Positions 36,301 to 44,639 of a DNA stretch of 57,007 nt are shown here, piece after piece (within the stretch, counting starts at the first letter, position 1; every line of letters starts with the position of its first letter). Source of the DNA: Chloroflexus islandicus. GTDB taxonomy: Bacteria; Chloroflexota; Chloroflexia; Chloroflexales; Chloroflexaceae. Under the pieces are notes generated by a model. The model was given only the letters and a program-made list of their open reading frames with translations, ran no database searches and was not told where the DNA came from. A program made the translations under genes and the position numbers. Location of the stretch: positions 1 to 57,007 of the forward strand of contig NZ_LWQS01000053.1 of the NCBI RefSeq assembly GCF_001650695.1. Direction: 5' to 3'.

Positions 36301-38739
36301 CTCCAGCTCGAGGTAGTGTTGGGCATTGCCGATGCCGATAGCAGCCTGATGCGTCAGAGCACGCAGGAATTCGACCGCTTCGTAATCGAAATGGCGCGAC
36401 TGTTCTGCCAGCAGCAAGACGAGACCGTATACGTTTCCCTGATAGAAGATGGGTGCCGCTAGCGCCGAATTCGCATTCGGGCACAGTAACGCCTCGCGCT
36501 CGCCTTCGCTGAGATAGTCGCTTAAGGCGGCCTCGCGCTTGGTCAGCGCTTCTTGCGCAGTAAGCACCGCTTGGCCAAGCGCACTGCTAATGAGCCGGCT
36601 GCGCAGCGGCGGCGTGTAGCCAATCACTTCGACAATGAGGAATACGCTCGCTTCCGCTTCAACCTCATCAATCAACGATTGGTGCAGCAGTTCGGCTAGC
36701 GACGAGTTGCTATTTTGGGCATTGGCCGGGTTAATCCGCAACGCGATCAGGCCGTGACTAGCGCCGGTCGCGCGGAGCGCCTGTTCGAGCACAAAGGCAA
36801 GGATTTCGTTTTGGTTGAGCGTAATCGCCAGTTGGCTGCCGATCCGTTGCAGCGCGCGCAGTTGTTCGATGCGCAATCGCAGGCTGCTATCCACTTGGGC
36901 AAACCGGCTGGCATTGGCGATGGCGCGCGCCGATTGGCCGGCCAAGATGCTCAACAACCGTTCATCTTCAGCGTTGAATCCACTGGGTTGGGCCGAGACA
37001 AGCTCTAACGCGCCGAGCAGGGTATTGCCGCTGCGTAACGGGATCCCCAGATAGCTGCGCGCCGGCAGGTTGGTGTTCAGCATCAACCCGCTCACATCGT
37101 CGAGAGCACCCAGCCACGCTGGCGGCAGGCTGAGATCATCGATCCGCAGCGGTCGCTGGTGGCGGGCCACCCACGAGCTGAGTGTGTCACCCTCATCACC
37201 CACCCGGCAACGCAGACCCTGCTGGCAAGCGACGCGCAGGCGCTGGTTGCGTTCGTCAAAGAGCGTAATCCGCCCGCCGCTAAACCGCGCCAATTTCGCT
37301 GCGCCGGCTAAGGTTGACTCCAGCGTTTCATCCAGCGAGAGATCCGCCGCCAAGAGTTCACTAATCTGTTGCAGCCGTTCCAGTTCGCCAGCGCGCTGTT
37401 GGGCAGCATCGTAGAGCCGGCGGTGCTGGACGGTCGTCGCGATCTGCGCACTCAGCACTTGCAGCAGATTCCGTTCAATCTGGTCAAGCATGTGGGCCGG
37501 GGTCGCATATCCCATCGCCAACAGGCCAACGAACTGATCCTTGCTCCGCAGCGGTGTCAGCCACATACTGCGGCAGCCAAAGGTTGCTGCGTGCGCCGCG
37601 ATCGGGTTGCTCTTGGCCTCAACATTCGTTTCCGCAATTAACACCGGCTCGTTACGCTCGCTTATCGCTTGCAAGGCCGGCGCCAGCTTGATCCGCTCAA
37701 ACCCGCTCACTCCGCTGGCATGCTCGCTGTAGACAGCAATAGTTTGCAGGTGGCGCGGCTGGTTCGGATCAATGAGATAGACCGCCCCAAAATCGGCCTC
37801 AAGCGCTAGCGCCATATTCTCGGTCGCGTGGGCGATCGTCTCTTCGATCACCACTCCCGACCCGATTTCTAGGCTGTTCTCGTACAGCACGAAGAGCTCG
37901 CGCGCATGGCGGCTTTCGTGTTGCTGGAGCTTCGTGGCATGGAGCAGTAAGGCAAGCGGGCGGGAAAGGAAGTGAATGGTTTGCCCGGCTTCGGGGCCGG
38001 GATTCAGCAGCAAGAGCAACCCTACCAGCTCAACGCCTACCGAAAGCGGTTCAACTAACAGATCCCATTCGGCTGGCATATCCCGGCGTTGGGTACGCGT
38101 GCGCCATACGCCGCGTTGCAGGGTTTGCAAGGCGATCGTTTGCTCAAGCGTTTCGTTGTCGTTAATCGCAACGTGTTCGGGAAAGAGGGTGTCACCGGCG
38201 CTGCTGACCGCCCGCGTCAGCGTTTGATTGCTAAAATTAATCCAGTACAACGCCAGCGCTTTTGCTGGCAACAACGTCGTCGCCTGCCGGCACAACTGCG
38301 CTAGCGCCACAGTCAGATCACCCGTGCCGATGTTTTCAAACGCGGTATAGCCGAGGGCGCGCAATTGCTCTCCCCGCTCATGGATACGCGCGCGCTGCCA
38401 TACGCTGAGGAGGGTCGTGATTTGGGTGGTGAGCGCAGTGGTAAAGGCCGCCTCAAACGTGGCCGCGAGCGTCAAGCGGCCATACAGAGCCGTGGCATCC
38501 CGTAATTCCAGCGCCGTCCCATTCAGCGGCGCCTGACCCCAGACCACGCTTGCCAATTCGCGTTCGTTAGCCAGCAGGGTTAAGCGACCACCAACGCCAA
38601 GGTGGCGTTCGAGCAACTCGCCGATCAGCGCGCATAGCTCGGCTGGCTCAGTTTGGCCAAGCGGCTGTTGGCTATGCAGAGCCAGTTGGGCGAGTAATTC
38701 CCAACCCTGCGGGGGTGCTCCGGTGATCGTCGTATCCAT
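30382..38739 (-). CDS. Giant soluble multi-GAF PAS histidine kinase
   Basis: 2,785 residues, no signal or membrane segment. Two divergent GAF-like modules (about 1-265) are followed by twelve clear GAF domains (about 285-2393, each 145-200 residues), joined by helical linkers that end in patterns such as ANQLAIALENARLF. Then a PAS domain (about 2415-2530), HisKA with phosphoacceptor H2557 in SDVSHELRTPL, and an HATPase domain (about 2660-2775) with DTGVGMS and GGTGLGLSIAK. No receiver is fused. ATG 38739 is preferred over TTG 38784. It lies 95 bases after the REC/GGDEF-like regulator and overlaps the hydrolase gene. Ligands of the GAF array cannot be told; I see no obvious bilin-binding cysteine motif. 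Confidence 0.93.
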   Translation of the reverse strand: MDTTITGAPPQGWELLAQLALHSQQPLGQTEPAELCALIGELLERHLGVGGRLTLLANERELASVVWGQAPLNGTALELRDATALYGRLTLAATFEAAFTTALTTQITTLLSVWQRARIHERGEQLRALGYTAFENIGTGDLTVALAQLCRQATTLLPAKALALYWINFSNQTLTRAVSSAGDTLFPEHVAINDNETLEQTIALQTLQRGVWRTRTQRRDMPAEWDLLVEPLSVGVELVGLLLLLNPGPEAGQTIHFLSRPLALLLHATKLQQHESRHARELFVLYENSLEIGSGVVIEETIAHATENMALALEADFGAVYLIDPNQPRHLQTIAVYSEHASGVSGFERIKLAPALQAISERNEPVLIAETNVEAKSNPIAAHAATFGCRSMWLTPLRSKDQFVGLLAMGYATPAHMLDQIERNLLQVLSAQIATTVQHRRLYDAAQQRAGELERLQQISELLAADLSLDETLESTLAGAAKLARFSGGRITLFDERNQRLRVACQQGLRCRVGDEGDTLSSWVARHQRPLRIDDLSLPPAWLGALDDVSGLMLNTNLPARSYLGIPLRSGNTLLGALELVSAQPSGFNAEDERLLSILAGQSARAIANASRFAQVDSSLRLRIEQLRALQRIGSQLAITLNQNEILAFVLEQALRATGASHGLIALRINPANAQNSNSSLAELLHQSLIDEVEAEASVFLIVEVIGYTPPLRSRLISSALGQAVLTAQEALTKREAALSDYLSEGEREALLCPNANSALAAPIFYQGNVYGLVLLLAEQSRHFDYEAVEFLRALTHQAAIGIGNAQHYLELEHMAKMLQHRADILNDVLEIGQALRADQSLASLLEQIGYSIIEAVGLRTVLFCLTRPDQTDYLYLEAAAGIPLSEQANLAQHPLPLTLATRYLDPRFRLGRTYFIPADEARALEAGFDISIFDYHPFVDERSGNEWQLEDRLCVPLYSTDGMLLGMIFASDTEDRQRPTARMVEPLEIFADQAAIAIENHLLLREARDRAEEMAALFHVGAAATSTTDLDTLLERVYQEIVAFLGTPDFFYIASYNSEQATVRFELFKQHGTTLAEYHKRTAPKAGLTAKIIDEGKPLRIDDLLHSSLHEQAQILVSEGRQVRSWIGVPLISKGAVIGVLSVQSETAGAFTDRTLRFLAGLANQLAIALENARLFAEREQRITELNSINRIGQTIASTLDQRQMLRDVYHHLCSFLSLDSFVAYLYDPESDEMTFCYEVDEGIELVTEQREPPRPGSLTAHIIRTRQPLAFTDLGAESQQAGFDFQPVAFGSDRASAAWLGVPLLVGEQTVVGVLAVMSYTPGIYRERERAFLTTVANQLALGVQNARLLERARAQVEQLALINRVAATTNALTDLQAIYQEIVNAMAAATGVDQARMVIYDRESGYAPAVAEYVESGVLDQIRIQLFDNPSVDWLDREKRPLVSEDAQNDPLFAPTHQTFRELDIRSIGIIPIILNDEVIGAVGLDFVGRHGTFSPQVLELCQTIANQTSTVIARARATVEAQQSAEATRQKVSELSTLLDAARILSSLLRPQEVLNKLMELVTRQLNVTTVALWTISEGNILVPAAVDGIPSEQGRSMRVPIGQGFTGKVAETGQPLIIEDVNEQGGSLYPNYQQRNNLISFMGVPVIYREQIIGVLSVMTNYRRQFTNDEMLLLAGLADQAATALENARLFEEREQRISELTIINRISAAVNASLDIYELIERLHQGISEIIDTSTSLIALYDEASNTLSYPIAYDRGERVWLEPRPLGGGTNCWAIRNRRPLLLSTAAAARAMGLLIDQGRIGDDTAIEESYLVVPIIYGDQVLGVVNIQSYAQHAFDENDLRFVTTVTNQAAVALNNARLFSETRQNASEMSTLFEVSQNLSGTLDPDTIQMLIADAAVRLLRAELGAVIRIDRRGNVERQVLIDGYEFREDLHVDFRRGGLTTALLQRDQPIAISDLAEIENGDHHAIKLGVRSAIGIAVGPSEERLAAIWVGMRTPHEWTHHQISLLSILANQAAQALKSAQLFAIEQKRRRQADMLREVAQSFTSTLALREIQTLVLSQLQRIVRYDSAAMLLRDEGYGDLRVVEAYGFGPTIPLNDSIALEASSLFQTMAIEHQPILIADTQSDPRFSDLRRLGWSDGSWIGAPLLVDNELVGVLTISINEPDAYDEEALAVTFTIASQASQAIQNARLFDQISNLAADLDARVRERTAELEEATRLLSEEKERLEAVNRITLELTTQLDLNLIIQRALELISENLEIERGSLMLRDPVTDELVCRAVLRGRGNVEGANIPVRFSDGTEGLAGWIMRYLEPVNIPDVDHDPRWLKEPGRADDVRSVAGVPLQTSDTAIGVLILSSPQRNYFSDSQMNLLGTIASVVASAVNNAQLYGFINDLALRNAVLLEEQREESSRSAAVFRSMTEGVIVLDPQQKITLFNPAAEQVLEIAADQVRGQPLSRLAEIGEDEASRRRGQAIYNGILHGLRRMRETQSIFSTSVDLTDPTQVIAINIAPVRSPDGQHYGEVAVLRDITREIEADKEKRQFISDVSHELRTPLTAIKGYVDVLLLTASLNLTPDQLNYLNIIKNNTNRLRALIEDILEFSRPDSKKKLTFTQVDIPTVIDEVVQSLRLEYERKGMTVRIDASPALPYVIADQKRVGQIIFNLFSNAVKYTYEGGSITVRAFVNRANMMQIEVEDTGVGMSPEQLKKLFRPFYRADNPLRDVAGGTGLGLSIAKQLVEMHGGEIWVTSELGKGSTFSFAIPLQQAANNTDNEEVEL

Positions 38740-38834
38740 AGTGTCGCTATCGCTCCTGCTGACGTGTCTGGGCTGCACAGGCAAGTACGGAATGTATCAA
38801 CAACATGCAGTTCGACCATTCATAACCGGTTTGG

Positions 38835-39779
38835 TCAGGAGCGACCATAAGCCACGAAGCTGCGCTTGCCTTGTTCGCGCGCTTGCACCAATGCTCGCTG
38901 CCGCACCTCTTCTGCCGCTTCACTCAGCTCGCGGATGTCGGCAAAGGGGCCGTCATCGTGGGTTAGCACACCGATCGAGAGCGACATCAACGGTGCTTGC
39001 CGCGTTTCACCAGTGTCATCAACAAACTCGATGTAGCCTTGTTTGCGGTGCCGGTAGTTATAGTGCAGGCCGATCTCATCGTCGAAGCGGGCGATGATGC
39101 GATCACAAATCGTCTGGATCCGTTCGGGAATGGTCGTAATGAGGAAGGACTGCCCAACCGACTGTTGGCCGATAAATTCCTCATTGCCGCCCACTTCACT
39201 CACCACTTCGTTGAGCATCAATGCCACAAAGCGCAGCACGTCTTCGCCAACCACTGCGCCGTAGACTTGGGTAAAGGTCTCGAAGCCGTTGATATGCACA
39301 TTGATTAACCCCCACCGCGGCGCCGTCAGCAATTGGCGGAGCTGGTCATTGAGCAGTTCCGCAGTGGGCAAGTTCGTGACCGGATGGAGTTGATTGCGCC
39401 GGCGCGCGTCTTCGAGCTGGTTCTTGACGATCGTATGCACCTCTTCGATATCGAAGGGCTTGACGATGTAGTATTGCGCTTGCACTTCACCCAACCCGAT
39501 CAGCCGGTCGCGCCGTTCGCCGCGCGCCGTCAAGAAAATGATTGGGATGTGTCGCGTGCGCGGGCTGGCGCGCAACGCCCGCCCAACATCGTACCCCTCC
39601 ATATCAGGGAGATTGACGTCAAGCAAGGCCAGATTCGGCGGCGTTTTGCTGCAAATCTCGAGCGCCTGCTGGCCGCGCAGCGCAGTGTAGACCTCGTACC
39701 CCTGTGCGGTGAAGTAGATCTTCAGCAGGCTCGAAATGTCTGGCTGATCTTCAACGACGAGGATGCGTTCCTTGCTCAC
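38835..39779 (-). CDS. Response regulator with REC and degenerate GGDEF-like domain
   Basis: 314 residues. REC domain at 1-125: ILVVEDQPD, phospho-acceptor Asp in LLDVNLPDMEG near residue 53, and Lys in YYIVKPFD. The C-terminal part (about 140-310) has the shape of a GGDEF domain (HPVTNLPTAELLNDQL, LMSLSIGVL, REQGKRSFVAYG), but the GGDEF signature is replaced by residues around QQSVGQSF, so cyclase activity is unlikely. GTG 39779 with AGGAGAAGG upstream. It is placed just before the giant kinase and is its probable phosphorylation partner. Confidence 0.88.
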   Translation of the reverse strand: MSKERILVVEDQPDISSLLKIYFTAQGYEVYTALRGQQALEICSKTPPNLALLDVNLPDMEGYDVGRALRASPRTRHIPIIFLTARGERRDRLIGLGEVQAQYYIVKPFDIEEVHTIVKNQLEDARRRNQLHPVTNLPTAELLNDQLRQLLTAPRWGLINVHINGFETFTQVYGAVVGEDVLRFVALMLNEVVSEVGGNEEFIGQQSVGQSFLITTIPERIQTICDRIIARFDDEIGLHYNYRHRKQGYIEFVDDTGETRQAPLMSLSIGVLTHDDGPFADIRELSEAAEEVRQRALVQAREQGKRSFVAYGRS

Positions 39780-39805
39780 AATGCCTTCTCCTCGCGATGC
39801 GGCGG

Positions 39806-41302
39806 CTACGACCGCTGGCTCGCACTGATGTGCTCGGGCAGGCGTCCATTCCCGGCAGATTGGCTAGAACGAAGCGTTGTCATGTGTACCGGCGGCTCGT
39901 CTTCAGTGGCCGTGCTGGCCTCTGGTCGAGCCGGATCATAGTAGACGTTCGGCCAGTGGTAGATGATCCGGCGCGGTTCGCCGGTTGCTTCATCAATATC
40001 GTTCAGATCGTGGCCGGCGACCGTCTTCCGAATGAGATTTTGTTCGTTGTCAAAGATTATAACAGCATTTGATTCTATCATGCGACCGGGATACACCACA
40101 AATCCGCTGCCGAGCTTGACATTATGCCCCACTGCCGAACCGAGCACTGGCATATTGACTTCGACCGGCACGCCTTCATGGATGATCTTGATCGGTTCGC
40201 CTTGCAAATTAAAGTCAGTAAAGACGTTGTTGGCGCCGATAAAGGTGTTGCGCCCGACGACGCACAGTTGCAGCGTGCTGTTTTGTGCTACCATGCTGTT
40301 TTCCATCAGCACGGTCATAAACAGGCCGGCATTAAAGGGCAAGAAGCAGCGATCGCTGACCACGCTGAGCATGATCTGCGACCCTTGCATGATGTTGACG
40401 TTGTTGCCAATATAGCTGTTGGCAATCACGACGCCGGGGCCAATATAGACATCGTCGCCGATCACGGTCGGCCCGTGAATGATGGCCGTCGGATCGATCG
40501 AACAGCGTTTGCCGACTTTGACCAGCGCCCGTGAGGCAAGAAAGTGATTGCGCCACTGTTCTTCCAGTGGGTTGATCTTTTCCCAAAACGCTTTGAGGCT
40601 AAAAGCGATCTTGCCCGGAAACAGACGCCAGTCTTCCGCCGTCCATTTCAGGATGTTGCGCAGGCGCGCCTTGCTCATACGTGTATCAAGGTCAGCCGCC
40701 CACGAAAAGACCCCCATCAAGACGTTGGCCATCAAGACGTGCAACCAGCTCTCGATTGAGATGAACGCCCGAATCGGAATCTGATAGGTCAGATCGCCTT
40801 TGTGCGCCATGTAGCTGGGAATGCGGTAATACCCCATCTCGTGACTGAGCGTGTCTATCACCAACGGCTGCGCCTGCGCCAGATCGTTCACACCAGCGGG
40901 GAGATAGTAGAGATCAGCGACGTAATAGTCGCCTACCCGTCGAATGTGGCGCGAGAGCTGCAAGGCGTGGCGTTCGATGCTCGGATCGCCCTTGTGGCCG
41001 GTCGCCGGATTGCTTGCTTTGAACGCAATCTGCGCCGGTGTCCCGCGTTTCCGCGCCTCGCTGATGAAGGTGTCGATCAATGCTGCGTTGAAAAAGAGAT
41101 TATCGCGGTAGATCAACCGCTCATCAGTGGCCGGCAGTTCGGCCACTTCAGCTAAGTGATCGATTTCAATTGCGCTCTTGCCGTATGCCTTGACTAGATC
41201 GCGTTGCAGGAGCCAAAGCGGCTTGTTGAGAATGCGCAACTCACGGGCAGGCTCAGCGAAGGGCGGTATAAGCGTTGGATCGCGTAGAATGATCCGCTCC
41301 AT
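39806..41302 (-). CDS. Left-handed beta-helix (hexapeptide) transferase-like protein
   Basis: 498 residues. An N-terminal region of about 265 residues that I do not recognise is followed by a hexapeptide-repeat beta-helix (about 270-430: PTAIIHGPTVIGDDVYIGPG, NSYIGNNVNIMQ, LGSAVGHNVKLGSG) and a Pro/Glu-rich tail. The order, unknown domain plus beta-helix, resembles sugar-nucleotidyltransferase/acyltransferase proteins, but no GxGTRxxP nucleotide motif is seen in the first domain. Start ATG 41302 follows AAAGGA. The gene ends 26 bases before the response regulator and so probably leads the operon of regulator, kinase and hydrolase. Confidence 0.75.
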   Translation of the reverse strand: MERIILRDPTLIPPFAEPARELRILNKPLWLLQRDLVKAYGKSAIEIDHLAEVAELPATDERLIYRDNLFFNAALIDTFISEARKRGTPAQIAFKASNPATGHKGDPSIERHALQLSRHIRRVGDYYVADLYYLPAGVNDLAQAQPLVIDTLSHEMGYYRIPSYMAHKGDLTYQIPIRAFISIESWLHVLMANVLMGVFSWAADLDTRMSKARLRNILKWTAEDWRLFPGKIAFSLKAFWEKINPLEEQWRNHFLASRALVKVGKRCSIDPTAIIHGPTVIGDDVYIGPGVVIANSYIGNNVNIMQGSQIMLSVVSDRCFLPFNAGLFMTVLMENSMVAQNSTLQLCVVGRNTFIGANNVFTDFNLQGEPIKIIHEGVPVEVNMPVLGSAVGHNVKLGSGFVVYPGRMIESNAVIIFDNEQNLIRKTVAGHDLNDIDEATGEPRRIIYHWPNVYYDPARPEASTATEDEPPVHMTTLRSSQSAGNGRLPEHISASQRS

Positions 41303-41431
41303 CGGGCGAGTCCTTTCTGCCGTTGTCGGCGCGGATGGGCCAACCGTCTTATCGTGCTGTTGTTACTATAGGTTGTAGCTCCTGTAGACACAAGGCGTAC
41401 AGATTACAGTCGGATTACCACGTTTACCGCA

Positions 41432-44299
41432 TTAGGACGCCAGTTTGCTGGCGGGTTCCATCCCCAAGCGCTGGCGTAGATAGGGTCCGGTTGGCGATGC
41501 CGGCGTGGCTGCGATCACTTCCGGCGGGCCGGCGCCGATCAAGTGACCACCCCGATCACCGCCCTCCGGCCCTAGCTCGATCACCCAATCGGCCGCCGCA
41601 ATCAGATCAATGTGGTGCTCGACCACCAACACGGTATTGCCCGCATCGACGAGCCGTTGCAACACGGCTAACAGGCGCTCAATATCGGCCAGATGCAAGC
41701 CGGTGGTCGGCTCATCAAGGATGTAAAGGGTACGTCCGTTGCTGCGCCGGCTGAGTTCGGCAGCTAGTTTGATCCGCTGTGCTTCGCCGCCGCTCAGCGT
41801 TGGCGCCGGCTGGCCGAGTTTCAGATAATCTAGCCCGACATCGTGTAGCGCCTGTAACCGTTCGGCGATGGCCGGCACGCGGGCAAAGAAGTCGAGTGCC
41901 TCGGCCACCGTGAGATCGAGCACCTCGGCAATATTGAGACCGCGGTAACGAATATCCAACGTCTCTCGATTATACCGCGTTCCGCCGCAGACGTCACACG
42001 TGACAAAGAGATCGGGCAGAAATTGCATTTCGACCTGTATCAGGCCCTCACCGGCGCAGTGTTCGCAGCGCCCGCCTTTGAGGTTAAAGCTAAACCGCGC
42101 CGCATCGTAGCCGCGGGCTTTGGCTTCGTTGGTAGCGGCAAACAGGTTGCGGATCGGATCAAAAATCCGGCTGTAGGTGGCCGGATTCGAGCGCGGTGTG
42201 CGCCCGATCGGGCTTTGATCAACCACGATCACGCGGTCGAGGTGCTCGACGCCGAGCAAGGCATCGTGGTCGCCTGCCCGCGCCTTGGTGCCGTGGAGCA
42301 GGTGGCTGAGGCGCGGCGCTAGCGTGTCGCCGATCAAGCTACTCTTGCCGCTGCCGCTCACCCCGCTGACCGCCACCAAACAACTGAGCGGGATGCGCAC
42401 GTCAATGTTCTTCAGGTTGTTGGCCCGGCAACCACGCAGCTCAAGCCACGGGCCATTGGCCGGACGGCGTTGGGCCGGGATCGGGATGCGCCGTTGCCCG
42501 CTTAGGTACTGGCCGGTGAGCGAACGCGGCGCTGCCATGATCTCGGCCAGCGTGCCGCTCGCTAGTACTTCGCCGCCATGCGGGCCGGCTCCCGGCCCCA
42601 TATCGACCACCCAGTCGGCGGCGCGGATCGTCGCTTCATCGTGTTCAACCACCAGCACGCTGTTGCCGAGATCGCGCAGGTGGGTCAACGTGGCCAGCAG
42701 ACGATCGTGATCGCGCGGGTGCAAGCCGCTGCTCGGTTCGTCAAGCACGTAGAGCACGCCGGAAAGACCGGCGCCGACCTGCGTTGCCAAACGCACCCGC
42801 TGCATTTCGCCGCCGCTGAGCGTGATCGCGGTGCGCTCAAGCGTGAGATATGGTAAGCCGACTTCACATAAAAAACGCAACCGTTGGCTGATCTCATGCA
42901 CAATCGGGCGGGCGATCGTCTGGTCACGCCCGCTCAGTTCTGTTCGTTCAAGCAAGCCACTCACCCATGCCAACGCCGTGGCCACATTCATCCGATGCAC
43001 ATCCACAATCGAGACGCCGGCAACCGTGACCGCGCGCGCTTCTGGGCGCAAGCGCGCGCCGGCGCAAGCCGGGCAGGTGCGTGGCGTGGTGTATTGGTCG
43101 AGTGCTGATGGTTCGTTGCCGGTGCGTTGTTCGGCCAAGCGGCGGCGCAGGTTGGGAATGACGCCTTCAAATTCGGTTTCGACGCTACGGGTTTTGCCGT
43201 TGAGCTGGTAACGTAATGTGATCGGCTCGCCGCCGGTGCCGTAGAGTAACGCGCTGATGATGTCAGGCGCGAGCGCTTGTACCGGGGTTTGGGGGTTGAT
43301 ACCGAAGTGAGCGGCAAATGAGACCAGCACATCGCGGTAGTACTGTTGGCTGCCGGCATCGCCTTCGCGCCACGGTGCGATTGCCTCGATCAGCGGTAGG
43401 CTGCGGTCAGGGATCACAAGCGCCGGATCAACTTCGGGCACCATGCCTAAGCCATCACAGGTCGGGCAGGCCCCTTGCGGGTTATTGAACGAAAAATCGC
43501 GCGGTTCGAGCTGGCCCAGCTCAATCAGGCCGTGGTGCGGGCAGGCGTAGCGTTCGCTGAGCAACAACTCTTCGCCGTCGATGATCTGCACAATCAACTG
43601 CCCGCCGCTCAGCTTGAGCGCCGTTTCCACCGAGTCGGCCACCCGCACCCGGTCGAGCGCCGGTGTACCATCGGCGGTGCGGCGGATGATCAACCGGTCA
43701 ACGACCGCCTCGATCGTGTGCGGACGGTACTTTTCCAGCCGGATCGGTTCGTCGAGATCGCGTACCACGCCGTCAATGCGGGCGCGGACAAACCCGCGCC
43801 GGCGGATTTCGGCCAGCGCCGCTTCAGCCTCGCCGTTCAGCGGCGCTAGCAACTGCACCCGCCGCTCAGCCGGCAACTCGACGATCAGATCGACCATCTG
43901 CTGTGGGGTATACCGGCGCAGCGGCGCAAAACACTGCGGGCAATGGGGTTGGCCGATGCGGGCAAAGAGCAGGCGCAAAAAGTCGTAAATCTCGGTCACA
44001 GTGCCGACCGTCGAACGCGGGTTGCGCGCGCCGCTCTTCTGGTCAATCGCAATCGCCGGCGATAAGCCTTCGATCAGATCAACATCAGGCTTTTCGAGCT
44101 GGCCGAGTAACTGGCGGGCATAGACCGATAAGCTCTCGACGTACCGGCGCTGGCCCTCGGCAAAGATGGTGTCGAACGCGAGCGAACTCTTCCCCGAACC
44201 AGACACGCCGGTCAACACGACGAGCTTGCCGCGAGGGATGTCGAGGTCGATGTGTTTCAGATTGTGTGTCCGCGCGCCGCGAATGCGTATCCAGTCCAT
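41432..44299 (-). CDS. uvrA: UvrABC excision-repair ATPase UvrA
   Basis: 955 residues. Recognises DNA lesions and loads UvrB. Two ABC ATPase modules: Walker [11 protein letters not shown] at 31-40 and again near 630; signatures [12 protein letters not shown] and [12 protein letters not shown]; zinc motifs around YACPHHG...[10 protein letters not shown] and [10 protein letters not shown]...[12 protein letters not shown] 44299 begins [15 protein letters not shown] as the family does; the longer ORF runs into the tRNA terminator. The gene lies between the tRNA-Thr and the beta-helix gene. No SOS box was identified. Confidence 0.97.
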   Translation of the reverse strand: MDWIRIRGARTHNLKHIDLDIPRGKLVVLTGVSGSGKSSLAFDTIFAEGQRRYVESLSVYARQLLGQLEKPDVDLIEGLSPAIAIDQKSGARNPRSTVGTVTEIYDFLRLLFARIGQPHCPQCFAPLRRYTPQQMVDLIVELPAERRVQLLAPLNGEAEAALAEIRRRGFVRARIDGVVRDLDEPIRLEKYRPHTIEAVVDRLIIRRTADGTPALDRVRVADSVETALKLSGGQLIVQIIDGEELLLSERYACPHHGLIELGQLEPRDFSFNNPQGACPTCDGLGMVPEVDPALVIPDRSLPLIEAIAPWREGDAGSQQYYRDVLVSFAAHFGINPQTPVQALAPDIISALLYGTGGEPITLRYQLNGKTRSVETEFEGVIPNLRRRLAEQRTGNEPSALDQYTTPRTCPACAGARLRPEARAVTVAGVSIVDVHRMNVATALAWVSGLLERTELSGRDQTIARPIVHEISQRLRFLCEVGLPYLTLERTAITLSGGEMQRVRLATQVGAGLSGVLYVLDEPSSGLHPRDHDRLLATLTHLRDLGNSVLVVEHDEATIRAADWVVDMGPGAGPHGGEVLASGTLAEIMAAPRSLTGQYLSGQRRIPIPAQRRPANGPWLELRGCRANNLKNIDVRIPLSCLVAVSGVSGSGKSSLIGDTLAPRLSHLLHGTKARAGDHDALLGVEHLDRVIVVDQSPIGRTPRSNPATYSRIFDPIRNLFAATNEAKARGYDAARFSFNLKGGRCEHCAGEGLIQVEMQFLPDLFVTCDVCGGTRYNRETLDIRYRGLNIAEVLDLTVAEALDFFARVPAIAERLQALHDVGLDYLKLGQPAPTLSGGEAQRIKLAAELSRRSNGRTLYILDEPTTGLHLADIERLLAVLQRLVDAGNTVLVVEHHIDLIAAADWVIELGPEGGDRGGHLIGAGPPEVIAATPASPTGPYLRQRLGMEPASKLAS

Positions 44300-44390
44300 A
44301 CGTGTTGTTTGCCAACCAGACAACGCACCGCGTTGTCCTCCTGTTTTGCTATGCAGAACCTCATGGTACCACGGATTCGGTAATCTGCGA

Positions 44391-44437
44391 TAAAAAGCCT
44401 GAGGCCCACGCCGATGACTTGCATCAACGTGGGCCTC
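44391..44437 (-). terminator. Intrinsic terminator after tRNA-Thr
   Basis: On the minus strand GAGGCCCACG (44437-44428) pairs with CGTGGGCCTC (44410-44401) across a 17-base loop, followed by AGGCTTTTTATC. Stem plus T tract makes this the clearest intrinsic terminator in the window. Confidence 0.85.
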
Positions 44438-44459
44438 TGCAACGCAAGGGCGCAACGGG

Positions 44460-44535
44460 TGGAGCCAATGGCCGGACTCGAACCGGCGACCGGCTGTTTA
44501 CGAAACAGCTGCTCTACCGACTGAGCTACATTGGC
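44460..44535 (-). tRNA. tRNA-Thr (anticodon CGT)
   Basis: 76 bases including an encoded CCA. Acceptor stem GCCAATG/CATTGGC, anticodon stem GCTGT/ACAGC around loop TTCGTAA, so the anticodon is CGT and reads ACG. The T arm has GGTTCGAGTCC. Discriminator base is T. A consensus promoter lies directly upstream and an intrinsic terminator directly downstream, so it is an independent unit. Confidence 0.95.
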
Positions 44536-44550
44536 GTTGTGCCATTCAGG

Positions 44551-44579
44551 ATTGTAGTCGAAGCGGGGCAGTTTGTCAA
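44551..44579 (-). promoter_or_regulatory. Consensus promoter of tRNA-Thr
   Basis: Minus strand: TTGACA (44579-44574), 17-base spacer, TACAAT (44556-44551). Sixteen bases before the tRNA 5' end. Confidence 0.8.
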
Positions 44580-44639
44580 GCGGGAAGCTGCCAACCGCAA
44601 GTATGAAGCGACAAGTGGCGCCTAGCCCTTCAGAGTTGG

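Noticed and set aside
43500-43580. Unusual zinc finger in UvrA (CPHHG)
   Set aside because: I recall CPxHG forms in other UvrA proteins, so this is not a clear loss of the zinc site.
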